From Bacteroides luhongzhouii (lineage in GTDB: Bacteria > Bacteroidota > Bacteroidia > Bacteroidales > Bacteroidaceae): a stretch of 64,000 bases of DNA. Below, one piece after another: positions 20,323 to 30,000 of this stretch; the stretch's first letter is position 1, and every line of letters begins with the position of its first letter. Under the pieces are notes generated by a model. That model ran no database searches, had not been told where the DNA came from, and worked only from the letters and a program-made list of their open reading frames with translations. The stretch covers positions 4,092,001 through 4,156,000 of the forward strand of contig NZ_CP059973.1 of the NCBI RefSeq assembly GCF_009193295.2, in the 5' to 3' direction. The position numbers and the translations under genes are program-made.

Positions 20323-20400
20323 GGCACGGATTACGCGGATTACACGGTTTATGAGAATCGTATTACATAAAGTAACAGCGCAATCCATGTAATCCGTGCC
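20323..20400. repeat. 20-bp inverted repeat between GH106 and esterase genes
   Basis: GGCACGGATTACGCGGATTA (20323-20342) is matched inversely by CAATCCATGTAATCCGTGCC (20381-20400) with three mismatches, around a 38-nt loop. It has no T tract. The arms are internally repetitive (CGGATTACnCGGATTAC). Confidence 0.75.
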
Positions 20401-20425
20401 CAATTCATTATAATATAGCTAAAGT

Positions 20426-21859
20426 ATGAAAAGTTCAATTATTAAAACAGGTACAATGTTGGCAGGTTTTCTGCTTGCTGCCTGCCTGTCAACACACGCA
20501 GAAGTAAAGCTACCGGCTATTTTTTCTGATGGCATGGTGATGCAGCAACAGACCAATGCAAACCTTTGGGGGACGGCGACTCCTCATAAAAAAGTAACAG
20601 TGACCACTAGTTGGAATGGAAAACAATATGCAGCAACAGCAGATAAAAATGGGGCATGGAAACTGACAGTAGCCACTCCCGAAGCTGGAGGCCCTTATAC
20701 TGTGACCTTTGATGATGGAACCCAAAAGACACTGAATAATATTCTGATAGGCGAACTTTGGCTTTGTTCCGGACAAAGTAATATGGAAATGCCGATGAAA
20801 GGCTTCAAAAACCAACCGGTAGAAAATGCCAATATGGACATTCTTCACAGCAAGAATCCGCAAATCCGTCTGTTTACGGTGAAACGTACTTCTACATTCA
20901 CTCCGCAGAATGACGTTATCGGTTCGTGGAAAGAAGCAACCCCGGCCAGCGTCCGTGATTTCAGCGCAACAGCCTATTATTTCGGGAGACTGGTAAATGA
21001 AATATTAGATGTTCCGGTTGGGTTGGTTGTAGCAGCCTGGGGTGGTTCCGCCTGTGAAGCATGGATGACGGCAGACTGGCTGAAAGCCTTCCCGGAAGCG
21101 AAGATTCCTCAAACGGAAGCCGACATAAAATCTAAAAACCGCACTCCGACCGTGCTTTATAACGGTATGTTACATCCGTTAATCGGTATGACCATGAAAG
21201 GAGTGATTTGGTATCAGGGCGAAGATAACTGGAATCGTGCCCATACGTATGCTGATATGTTTACCCGATTGATTAACGGTTGGCGTGCCGAATGGAAACA
21301 GGGTGATTTTCCCTTTTATTATTGCCAGATAGCTCCGTATGATTACGGGATTATTACCGAAAAAGGAAAGGATGTGATAAATTCGGCATATCTCCGGGAG
21401 GCACAGGCAAAAGTAGAACATCGTGTAGCTAACAGCGGTATGGCTGTATTACTGGATGCAGGAATGGAAAAAGGTATTCATCCCGCAAAGAAACAGGTTG
21501 CAGGTGAACGTCTGGCACTTCTGGCTTTAACTAAAACGTATGGAGTGGAAGGTGTAAATGGCGAAAGTCCTTATTATAAAAGCATTGAAATAAAGAACGA
21601 CACCATAGTTGTCAGCTTCGAACGTGCCAATATGTGGATCAGCGGCAAGAACTGTTTCGAATCGAAAAACTTTCAGGTAGCCGGCGAAGATAAAGTTTTT
21701 TATCCGGCTAAAGCATGGATAGAACGTAGTAAGATGCTGGTGAAAAGCGATAAAGTGTCGCACCCGGTAGCTGTTCGATATTGTTTTGAAAACTATGTGG
21801 AAGGAGATGTATATTGCGACGGATTACCTTTAGGATCTTTTCGTTCGGATGATTGGTAA
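20426..21859 (+). CDS. SGNH-type carbohydrate acetylesterase (sialate O-acetylesterase-like)
   Basis: A 477-residue secreted protein with a signal peptide to about residue 25. It has the SASA/SGNH block I nucleophile S118 in CSGQSNMEM, the WYQGEDN block, and the late His352 in GIHPAKK. The residue two before this His is Gly where many relatives have Asp, so the catalytic dyad may be variant. Members remove acetyl groups from sugars, and despite the family name they act on plant glycans as well. In this cluster an acetyl decoration of a pectic side chain is the likely substrate. 116 bases after GH106 and 33 before the next gene, in the same direction. Confidence 0.82.
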   Translation: MKSSIIKTGTMLAGFLLAACLSTHAEVKLPAIFSDGMVMQQQTNANLWGTATPHKKVTVTTSWNGKQYAATADKNGAWKLTVATPEAGGPYTVTFDDGTQKTLNNILIGELWLCSGQSNMEMPMKGFKNQPVENANMDILHSKNPQIRLFTVKRTSTFTPQNDVIGSWKEATPASVRDFSATAYYFGRLVNEILDVPVGLVVAAWGGSACEAWMTADWLKAFPEAKIPQTEADIKSKNRTPTVLYNGMLHPLIGMTMKGVIWYQGEDNWNRAHTYADMFTRLINGWRAEWKQGDFPFYYCQIAPYDYGIITEKGKDVINSAYLREAQAKVEHRVANSGMAVLLDAGMEKGIHPAKKQVAGERLALLALTKTYGVEGVNGESPYYKSIEIKNDTIVVSFERANMWISGKNCFESKNFQVAGEDKVFYPAKAWIERSKMLVKSDKVSHPVAVRYCFENYVEGDVYCDGLPLGSFRSDDW

Positions 21860-21892
21860 TCGTAAATAGACAAGGTAAAAGATGAAAAATAT

Positions 21893-24175
21893 ATGAAGAG
21901 ATTTTATCTGATTATAACCATACTGTTTGTTGGCGTGTCGGCTCTTTGGAGTCAGCATGCCAATGTCATTTGGAATACTCCCAGTCGTAATTCTTCTGAA
22001 TCTATGCCCTGTGGTGGTGGAGATATTGGGATGAATATATGGGTAGAAGACGGTGATGTTATGTTCTATGTGAGCCGTAGCGGTACATTCGACGAAAACA
22101 ACTGCCAGTTAAAACAAGGGCGTGTACGTCTCCGTCTGTCACCCAATCCTTTCAAAGACGCTAAAGATTTTCGTCAGGAGTTGAAGCTGAAAGACGGATA
22201 TGTAGAAATCGCGGCAGGAAACACACAGATACAATTTTGGGTAGATGTTTTTCATCCAGTTATACATGTAGAGGTAACAAATGCACAACCGTTGCAGACT
22301 GAAGTCTTTTATGAAAATTGGCGCTATCAGGAACGACCTGTCAGAAAAGGAGAGGGGCAACAGTGTTCCTACAAATGGGCTCCCCCGAAAGGCTCTGTGA
22401 CAGAGGCCGACTGTGTTTCCGTGAACACAAATCAACTTCTGTTCTATCATCGCAATCCCGAACAGACCGTTTTTGATGTAGTTGTGGCTCAACAAGGGAT
22501 GAACGAAGTTAAATCTCAAATGATGAATCCTTTGAAAAACTTGACTTTCGGAGGAACTCTTTTTGGTGAAAACTTAGAATTTGCAGGTACTGCGGATGAT
22601 GTATATGCCGGAACAGACTATCGTGCCTGGAAATTCCGTTCTTTCAAAGCAGCCAGGAAAGAACATTTCTGCATTGTGTTGCATACAGACCAGACAGAAA
22701 CAATAGAAGAATGGGAGCAGGGAGTACAAACAGCTTTGCATAGAATAGCCCCCAAAGGTAAAGTTTCATCGAAGACTATCATACAGGATAAAAAACAGAC
22801 CCGTTCGTGGTGGAATTCCTTTTGGCAACGTAGTTTTATCGAAGCAGAAGGAGAAGCAAAAGAAATAACTGTAAACTACACCCTTTTCCGCTATATGCTG
22901 GGATGTAATGCTTATGGCAGCGTACCGACTAAATTCAATGGCGGACTATTCACCTTTGATCCTTGCCATGTCGATGAAAAACAATCTTTTACTCCCGACT
23001 ACCGGAAATGGGGAGGTGGCACGATGACTGCACAGAATCAACGTTTAGTATACTGGCCAATGCTGAAAAGCGGAGATTTTGATATGATGCCTTCCCAGTT
23101 TGATTTTTATAACCGCATGTTGAAGAATGCAGAACTCCGGAGCCGTGTATATTGGCAACATGATGGAGCTTGCTTTAGCGAGCAGACCGAAAATTTCGGT
23201 TTGCCGAACCCCGCAGAATATGGTTTCAAACGACCGGACTGGTTCGACAAAGGATTGGAATATAATGCCTGGCTGGAATATGAATGGGATACGGTTCTTG
23301 AATTCTGCCAAATGATATTGGAAACAAAGAACTATGCAAATGCTGATATTACCCCTTATTTACCTCTGATCGAGAGTTCGCTGACATTCTTCGACGAACA
23401 TTATCGGCAACTGGCCTCCTGCCGGGGACGGAAAGCGTTGGATGGCAACGGACATCTGATTCTTTTCCCGGGCTCTGCCTGTGAAACATATAAGATGACC
23501 AATAACGCAAGCAGCACCATCGCCGCACTGAAAGTTGTATTAGAAACCTATGGAAAGAAAGAGGAGATGCTAAAAACAATACCTCCGATTCCATTGCGAT
23601 ACATAGAAGTAGGAGATTCATCGCTTTTAAAACAAATAATCGCCCCCGCTGTAAGTTGGGAGCGAATCAATAATGTAGAAACGCCACAACTATACCCTGT
23701 ATTTCCGTGGAGGATTTACGGAGTAGGCAAAGAGAAGCTGGATATAGCACGTAATACCTACTTTTATGACCCGGATGCAATCAAGTTCCGTTCGCATACC
23801 GGATGGAAACAAGATAATATATGGGCTGCTTGTTTAGGCCTGACCGAAGAAGCAAAGAAATTATCTTTAGCCAAATTATCAAATGGACCGTATCGTTTCC
23901 CCGCATTTTGGGGACCGGGATATGACTGGACACCCGATCACAACTGGGGAGGTAGCGGCATGATAGGACTTCAGGAAATGCTATTGCAAACAAATGGAGA
24001 ACAAATACTCCTTTTCCCAGCATGGCCGAAAGAATGGAACGTACATTTCAAACTTCATGCTCCGGGCGAAACAACAGTAGAAGCCACTCTCAAAAACGGA
24101 AAAGTGACGGACTTGAAAGTTTTACCGGAAAGTAGAAAAAAGGATATTATCATAATGATTGAAAATGAGAAATGA
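21893..24175 (+). CDS. DUF5703-type putative glycoside hydrolase
   Basis: A 760-residue secreted protein (signal peptide to about 20). The N-terminal beta-sandwich starts with NSSESMPCGGGDIGMN, characteristic of DUF5703 proteins; the middle and C-terminal parts look like an (alpha/alpha)6 barrel as in GH95/GH65-type enzymes, with DPDAIKFRSHTGWKQDN and GPGYDWTPDHN among the best conserved-looking tracts, then a small beta domain. Activity has not, to my knowledge, been assigned to the family. Its place between esterase and GH2 in a rhamnosidase/pectate-lyase cluster suggests an exo-glycosidase on a pectic side chain; this is inference. Confidence 0.75.
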   Translation: MKRFYLIITILFVGVSALWSQHANVIWNTPSRNSSESMPCGGGDIGMNIWVEDGDVMFYVSRSGTFDENNCQLKQGRVRLRLSPNPFKDAKDFRQELKLKDGYVEIAAGNTQIQFWVDVFHPVIHVEVTNAQPLQTEVFYENWRYQERPVRKGEGQQCSYKWAPPKGSVTEADCVSVNTNQLLFYHRNPEQTVFDVVVAQQGMNEVKSQMMNPLKNLTFGGTLFGENLEFAGTADDVYAGTDYRAWKFRSFKAARKEHFCIVLHTDQTETIEEWEQGVQTALHRIAPKGKVSSKTIIQDKKQTRSWWNSFWQRSFIEAEGEAKEITVNYTLFRYMLGCNAYGSVPTKFNGGLFTFDPCHVDEKQSFTPDYRKWGGGTMTAQNQRLVYWPMLKSGDFDMMPSQFDFYNRMLKNAELRSRVYWQHDGACFSEQTENFGLPNPAEYGFKRPDWFDKGLEYNAWLEYEWDTVLEFCQMILETKNYANADITPYLPLIESSLTFFDEHYRQLASCRGRKALDGNGHLILFPGSACETYKMTNNASSTIAALKVVLETYGKKEEMLKTIPPIPLRYIEVGDSSLLKQIIAPAVSWERINNVETPQLYPVFPWRIYGVGKEKLDIARNTYFYDPDAIKFRSHTGWKQDNIWAACLGLTEEAKKLSLAKLSNGPYRFPAFWGPGYDWTPDHNWGGSGMIGLQEMLLQTNGEQILLFPAWPKEWNVHFKLHAPGETTVEATLKNGKVTDLKVLPESRKKDIIIMIENEK

Positions 24176-24180
24176 TAGTT

Positions 24181-24315
24181 CACCACAGAGGACACAGAGT
24201 TCTTCTCTCTCTTTCCGCAAGTAAAGAAGAGCGACAAATACGATTATAAATATGTGAGACCCTGTGTTACTCTATAGTGAATAAAAAAGATTAAACCTCT
24301 GTATCCTCTGTGGTG
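24181..24315. repeat. Inverted repeat between DUF5703 and GH2 genes
   Basis: CACCACAGAGGACACAGAG at 24181-24199 pairs with CTCTGTATCCTCTGTGGTG at 24297-24315 (one mismatch) across about 97 bases. The arms are built from the repeated CACAGAGGA word. It differs in sequence from the repeat at 20323-20400. Confidence 0.75.
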
Positions 24316-24361
24316 GAAAATAAATTATCATTTAACGAATGAAATATATAAATAAAGAATT

Positions 24362-27016
24362 ATGAATAAAAGACCATTTATCATCTTATCAGCTTTTCTG
24401 TTGCTATTCTTCTTGACAGAAAAAGGGCAGGCTACAGAAACTTACCGTCCCGAGACATCGGTTGCCGGATTCATCCAGCTTCCCGGTAGCGGGCGACAAG
24501 TCTATAATTTCAATCCGGGATGGCGCTTTTTCCGAGGTGATGTCCGGGGAGCAGAAGCGGTAAACTTTGATGACCGTTCCTGGAACGTCGTTTCCACTCC
24601 TCATACCGTAGAGTTGATGCCGGCCGAAGGCAGCGGATGCCGTAATTATCAGGGACCGGCTTGGTATCGTAAACACTTTGTCCTCCCCGCCGAAACAAAA
24701 GGGCAACGGGTGGTGCTTCATTTTGAAGCAGCTATGGGCAAACAGATTCTATATCTGAATGGTAAACGCATCCAGGAACATCTGGGAGGTTATCTACCTT
24801 TTACTTTAGACTTGACTGCCAATGGCGTACAAGCCGGAGACTCCTGTCTGCTCGCTGTTTTCACAGACAACAGTGATGACAAATCCTATCCTCCCGGAAA
24901 ACGTCAATACACATTGGACTTTGCTTATCATGGTGGCATTTATCGTGATGTATGGATGATTGCCAAATCTCCGGTAGCTATTACTGATGCTATTGATTCA
25001 CAAACCGTTGGCGGTGGAGGTGTATTCGTTCATTTTGATAAGATCAGTGAAAAGAGTGCGCAGGTATATGTAAACACCGAAGTTCAGAATGACGACACCC
25101 GTTCCGAGTCAGTCACTGTAGAAACGACATTGACAGATGCGGATGGAAAAGTAATCAAACGCAGTTCAGGAAAACTTTCTTTAAAGCCGGGAGAGAAAAA
25201 ATCCATCCGTCAACAGATGGAAGTAAAGAATCCTACTCTTTGGTCACCGGATACACCTTATTTATATAGTGTACAATCACGTATTAAAAAAGGAAATAAA
25301 TCCATTGACGGAGGCATTACCCGTGTCGGTATTCGTCTGGCAGAATTCCGTGGTAAAGACGGATTCTGGCTGAATGGCAAACCTTTCGGGCAACTGGTAG
25401 GAGCCAATCGCCATCAGGACTTTGCTTATGTAGGCAATGCTTTGCCGAACTCACAGCAATGGCGTGATGCCAAACGTCTGCGTGATGCCGGATGCACCAT
25501 TATTAGGGTAGCCCACTATCCGCAAGATCCTGCCTTTATGGATGCCTGCGACGAGCTCGGTCTGTTCGTGATTGTCGCTACTCCGGGATGGCAGTACTGG
25601 AACAAAGACCCTAAGTTCGGGGAGTTGGTTCATCAGAATACCCGCGAAATGATTCGTCGTGACCGTAATCACCCTTCCGTATTGATGTGGGAACCCATCT
25701 TGAATGAAACCCGCTATCCGCTTGATTTTGCCTTGAAGGCTCTTGAGATTACCAAAGAAGAATATCCCTATCCGGGACGTCCGGTAGCAGCTGCCGATGT
25801 CCATTCTGCCGGAGTGAAAGAGCATTATGACGTTGTTTATGGCTGGCCGGGTGATGATGAAAAAGAAGACAAGCCGGAGCAATGTATCTTTACCCGTGAA
25901 TTCGGGGAGAATGTAGATGACTGGTATGCTCACAACAATAATAACCGTGCCAGCCGCAGTTGGGGAGAACGTCCGTTACTGGTACAGGCTATGTCTTTGG
26001 CAAAGAGTTATGACGAGATGTACCGCACGACCGGTTTGTTTATCGGTGGCGCCCAATGGCATCCGTTCGACCATCAGCGTGGCTACCATCCGGATCCTTA
26101 TTGGGGCGGTATTTATGATGCTTTCCGTCAGAAGAAATATGCGTATGAAGTATTTCGCAGCCAGTCGCCTGCCAATCTCCAACACCCATTGGCAGAATGT
26201 GGCCCAATGATATCCATTGCTCATGAAATGTCGCAGTTCTCCGATAAAGACGTAGTTGTATTCACAAACTGTGATTCGGTCCGTCTTTCTATTTATGATG
26301 GAACGAAAACCTGGACGAAACCGGTAGTTCATGCCAAAGGGCATATGCCGAATGCCCCCGTTGTATTTGAGAATGTCTGGGACTTTTGGGAAGCACGCAG
26401 ATATAGCTATACACAAAAGAACTGGCAAAAAGTGAACATGGTTGCCGAAGGGATCATCGATGGAAAAGTGGTATGCACTCAAAAGAAAATGCCTTCCCGA
26501 CGTTCCACCAAACTACGCCTTTATGTAGATACTCAAAAAGTGAACCTGGTAGCTGACGGTTCTGACTTTATCGTCGTAGTTGCTGAAGTAACCGATGATA
26601 GTGGAAATGTGCGCCGTCTGGCAAAAGAGAATATCGTTTTCACAGTAGAAGGTGAAGGAGAAATCATCGGAGATGCTACTATTGGCGCCAATCCCCGTGC
26701 GGTGGAGTTCGGCTCTGCTCCGGTGTTAATTCGTTCTACCCGGAAAGCCGGAAAAATAAAGGTGAAAGCCCGCGTACAGTTTGAGGGCACTCAAGCTCCG
26801 ACAGCTACTGATATTGAACTGGAAAGCGTTCCTGCAGAACTCCCTTTCTGCTATGATGAACAAGCTTACGAAACACAAAGGACAACACCGTCCACTCTCA
26901 ATACGAACCCTGGCAAAGAACCATCTGAAGGAAAAGTACAACTGACAGAGGAAGAACGCCAACGGGTGTTAGATGAAGTAGAACGCCAACAGACTGAATT
27001 TGGAACTGAAAAATAG
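24362..27016 (+). CDS. GH2 family glycoside hydrolase
   Basis: An 884-residue secreted enzyme: signal peptide to about 24, GH2 sugar-binding jelly roll (about 50-190, NFDDRSWNVVSTPHTVE), immunoglobulin-like domain, TIM barrel (about 320-600) with acid/base E449 in ILNET and nucleophile E513 in TREFGEN, then extra beta-sandwich domains and a charged C-terminal tail (EEERQRVLDEVERQQ). GH2 covers beta-galactosidases, glucuronidases, galacturonidases and arabinopyranosidases; the sequence does not tell which. Cluster context favours a pectic side-chain sugar. Confidence 0.88.
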   Translation: MNKRPFIILSAFLLLFFLTEKGQATETYRPETSVAGFIQLPGSGRQVYNFNPGWRFFRGDVRGAEAVNFDDRSWNVVSTPHTVELMPAEGSGCRNYQGPAWYRKHFVLPAETKGQRVVLHFEAAMGKQILYLNGKRIQEHLGGYLPFTLDLTANGVQAGDSCLLAVFTDNSDDKSYPPGKRQYTLDFAYHGGIYRDVWMIAKSPVAITDAIDSQTVGGGGVFVHFDKISEKSAQVYVNTEVQNDDTRSESVTVETTLTDADGKVIKRSSGKLSLKPGEKKSIRQQMEVKNPTLWSPDTPYLYSVQSRIKKGNKSIDGGITRVGIRLAEFRGKDGFWLNGKPFGQLVGANRHQDFAYVGNALPNSQQWRDAKRLRDAGCTIIRVAHYPQDPAFMDACDELGLFVIVATPGWQYWNKDPKFGELVHQNTREMIRRDRNHPSVLMWEPILNETRYPLDFALKALEITKEEYPYPGRPVAAADVHSAGVKEHYDVVYGWPGDDEKEDKPEQCIFTREFGENVDDWYAHNNNNRASRSWGERPLLVQAMSLAKSYDEMYRTTGLFIGGAQWHPFDHQRGYHPDPYWGGIYDAFRQKKYAYEVFRSQSPANLQHPLAECGPMISIAHEMSQFSDKDVVVFTNCDSVRLSIYDGTKTWTKPVVHAKGHMPNAPVVFENVWDFWEARRYSYTQKNWQKVNMVAEGIIDGKVVCTQKKMPSRRSTKLRLYVDTQKVNLVADGSDFIVVVAEVTDDSGNVRRLAKENIVFTVEGEGEIIGDATIGANPRAVEFGSAPVLIRSTRKAGKIKVKARVQFEGTQAPTATDIELESVPAELPFCYDEQAYETQRTTPSTLNTNPGKEPSEGKVQLTEEERQRVLDEVERQQTEFGTEK

Positions 27017-27030
27017 TATGATAAAAGTAA

Positions 27031-27061
27031 TTGCACTATTCAAAAAAAAAGACTATCTTTG
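27031..27061 (+). promoter_or_regulatory. Promoter of the HTCS regulator gene
   Basis: TTGC at 27031-27034 and TATCTTTG at 27054-27061, 19 bases apart, match the Bacteroides -33/-7 pattern, so the regulator has its own promoter inside the cluster. Confidence 0.65.
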
Positions 27062-27090
27062 AATACGTTTAATTCCAATTATAGCCATCA

Positions 27091-30000
27091 ATGAGAAAAC
27101 GGAATATTCTAATACTAATCCTATCCATGATAGGCATGTGTGCTTTTGCCTATCCAAATATGATTGTAGAACACTACACCGCTGAACGTGGTTTGCCCAA
27201 TAATATCGTAAACTGCACATTAAAAGGACAAGACGGATTTATCTGGTTCGGAACCTGGTATGGATTATGTAGTTTTGACGGAAGTAAATTCCGTTCCTAC
27301 GATAACCATGACGGTTTTTATTCCACAGATATTCCGCCGCGTAAGATTCAGCGTATCGTAGAAGATAAGAATGGTTTTCTGTGGATTAAGACTATCGACC
27401 GTAAACTCTATCTGTTCGACAAACGGCATGAGAGCTTTCATGCCGTCTATGATGATGTGAAAGAATATTCCGAGAACATTCAGATTATCAAGATTCAGAC
27501 GACCGAAGACGGCGACGTGCTGTTGCTGACAAAAGATAAAAGTCTTTTGCGTGCGTACACCGATAAGGAAGGTAAAATAACGATGAAACAATTGCATGAT
27601 TCGCATCCTAACGTGAACGTGTACGACATGCGTCTGAAACACAACATATTCTGCGAAACATCAGAGTTTATCAATTGGATCGGTATGGATTATCAAATTC
27701 TGTCCCTACGGAAAGGGGAAGCACTGAAAGACAAACCTGCTGACTTTATACAGAAAAAGGTATCTGCCAATCCGGATCAGTTTACTTGTGCCTCCTATAA
27801 CTCCAAATTTTTATGGTTGGGAGATAAAAATGGTCGCATTTATAGTATTGATCCGCAAAACGGAGTTGTCAACCGTTACGAGATACCGGAAATCAAACAG
27901 CCGGTTTCTAATTTGTTGGTAACGGAATCCGGTCTGATGTACATTACCACCAATGAAGGAGCATACGAGTACAATATCGGCTACAAGCAGTTGACCAAGC
28001 TCCCCTTTACCATCCCCGAAAAGGACAATGGAATTATATTCTATGATAAATATGATAAGGTATGGTTTCAAGAGGGTAATCAGGCATTGACCTATTATGA
28101 TCCCCTGAACAGGAGCCATCACCGCTTTACATTCCCCAATCAGAACGCAATCGGCAATTTTGAAATGCAGGATGCCGGCGAACAGGGCATGTTCTTTATG
28201 ACTCCGGGAGGGGAAATTCTTCTATTCGACAGGGAGAAACTGGAAATGACCCGTATCAACCAATTGAAGCCTTTCTCCGACGATCTTCCCAATCAGCTTT
28301 TCTTCCATCTTCTGCTGGATAAAGATGGCATCCTTTGGCTGGCATCTACGAGCAGCGGAGTATACAGGCTTAATTTCCCCAAGAAGCAATTCCAACTGTT
28401 GACAGACGTTTCTCCATCTCCGGTAGTGCCCGAGAGAACGACTTCTTGGAATCAGGGAATACGTGCTCTCTTTCAGGCACAAAATGGGGATATTTGGGTA
28501 GGAACCCGCTGGCAAGCCCTGTATCGCCTGGATCGTAATGGACAAGTGAAACAAATCTTCTCGGATAAGAATTACTTGTTGGGAGCCGTATATCATATTA
28601 TGGAAGACAAAGACGGTAATCTTTGGTTTTCCACCAAAGGAAACGGGCTTGTCAAAGCCGAACCGGACATGAATTCACCGCACGGGTTGCGTTTTACCCG
28701 TTATATCAATGACCCCAAAAATCCGAATTCTATCAGTAACAACGATGTGTACTTTACCTATCAAGACAGCCAGGGGCGCATTTGGGTAGGATTACTGGGA
28801 GGAGGTCTGAATCTAATTTCCGAAGAAAAAGGAGCAATTACCTTTATACATAAATACAATGGCTTGAAACAATATCCTGCATACGGTCTTTATATGGAGG
28901 TGCGTACCATGACGGAAGATGAAGACGGACGTATTTGGGTAGGAACAATGGATGGCTTGATGTCTTTCGACGGACATTTCACTGCCCCCGAACAGATCCA
29001 GTTTGAAACGTACCGCCAGGTCAGCGAAAATTCAAATGTAGCGGATAATGATATTTATGTACTCTACAAAGATACTGATTCGCAAATCTGGGTAAGTGTG
29101 TTCGGAGGCGGTTTGAATAGATTAGTCCGCTATGATAAAGAAAAACGTGAACCGATCTTCAAATCCTATGGCATACGCGAAGGAATGAATAACGATGTAG
29201 TCAAATCCATCGTAGAAGATAAAAACGGTAACTTATGGTTTACAACGGAAATTGGCTTGTCTTGTTTCAATAAAGCTACCGAACAATTTCGTAACTACGA
29301 CAAATACGACGGTTTTCTGAACGTGGAATTGGAAGAAGGTAGCGCCCTTCGTACCTTGAATGGAGACTTGTGGATTGGTACCCGGCAGGGAATCCTGGCA
29401 TTCTCTCCCGACAAACTGGAAACATTGCATACAAACTACGATACACGTATTGTTGACTTTAAAGTTTCCAACCATGATTTGCGTAGTTTTCGCGAATGTC
29501 CGATCCTGAAAGAATCCATTACATATGCCAAAGCAATCCAGCTGAACTACAATCAATCCATGTTCACGATTGAATTTGCCGCATTAAATTTCTACAATCA
29601 GAACCGGGTATCTTACCGGTATATACTTGAAGGATATGAAAAAGAATGGCACTATAATGGGAAAAACCGTATCGCCTCTTATACCAACGTACCTCCCGGA
29701 GACTATACATTCCGTGTAGAAACCGTAGATGAAGCCAATCCGGAGCTGGTTTCCAACTGCACATTGGCCATCACTATCCTTCCGCCATGGTGGTTAAGCT
29801 GGTGGGCAACTCTTATATATGTAATTTTAGGTTTGGCAGCTCTCTATTTCAGTCTGCGCCTGGCCTTCTTCATGCTCAAAATGAAGAATGATATTTATAT
29901 CGAACAGAAGGTATCAGAAATGAAAATTAAGTTCTTTACCAATATTTCCCATGAATTGAGGACTCCTTTGACATTGATAAAAGGTCCGATACAAGAACTG

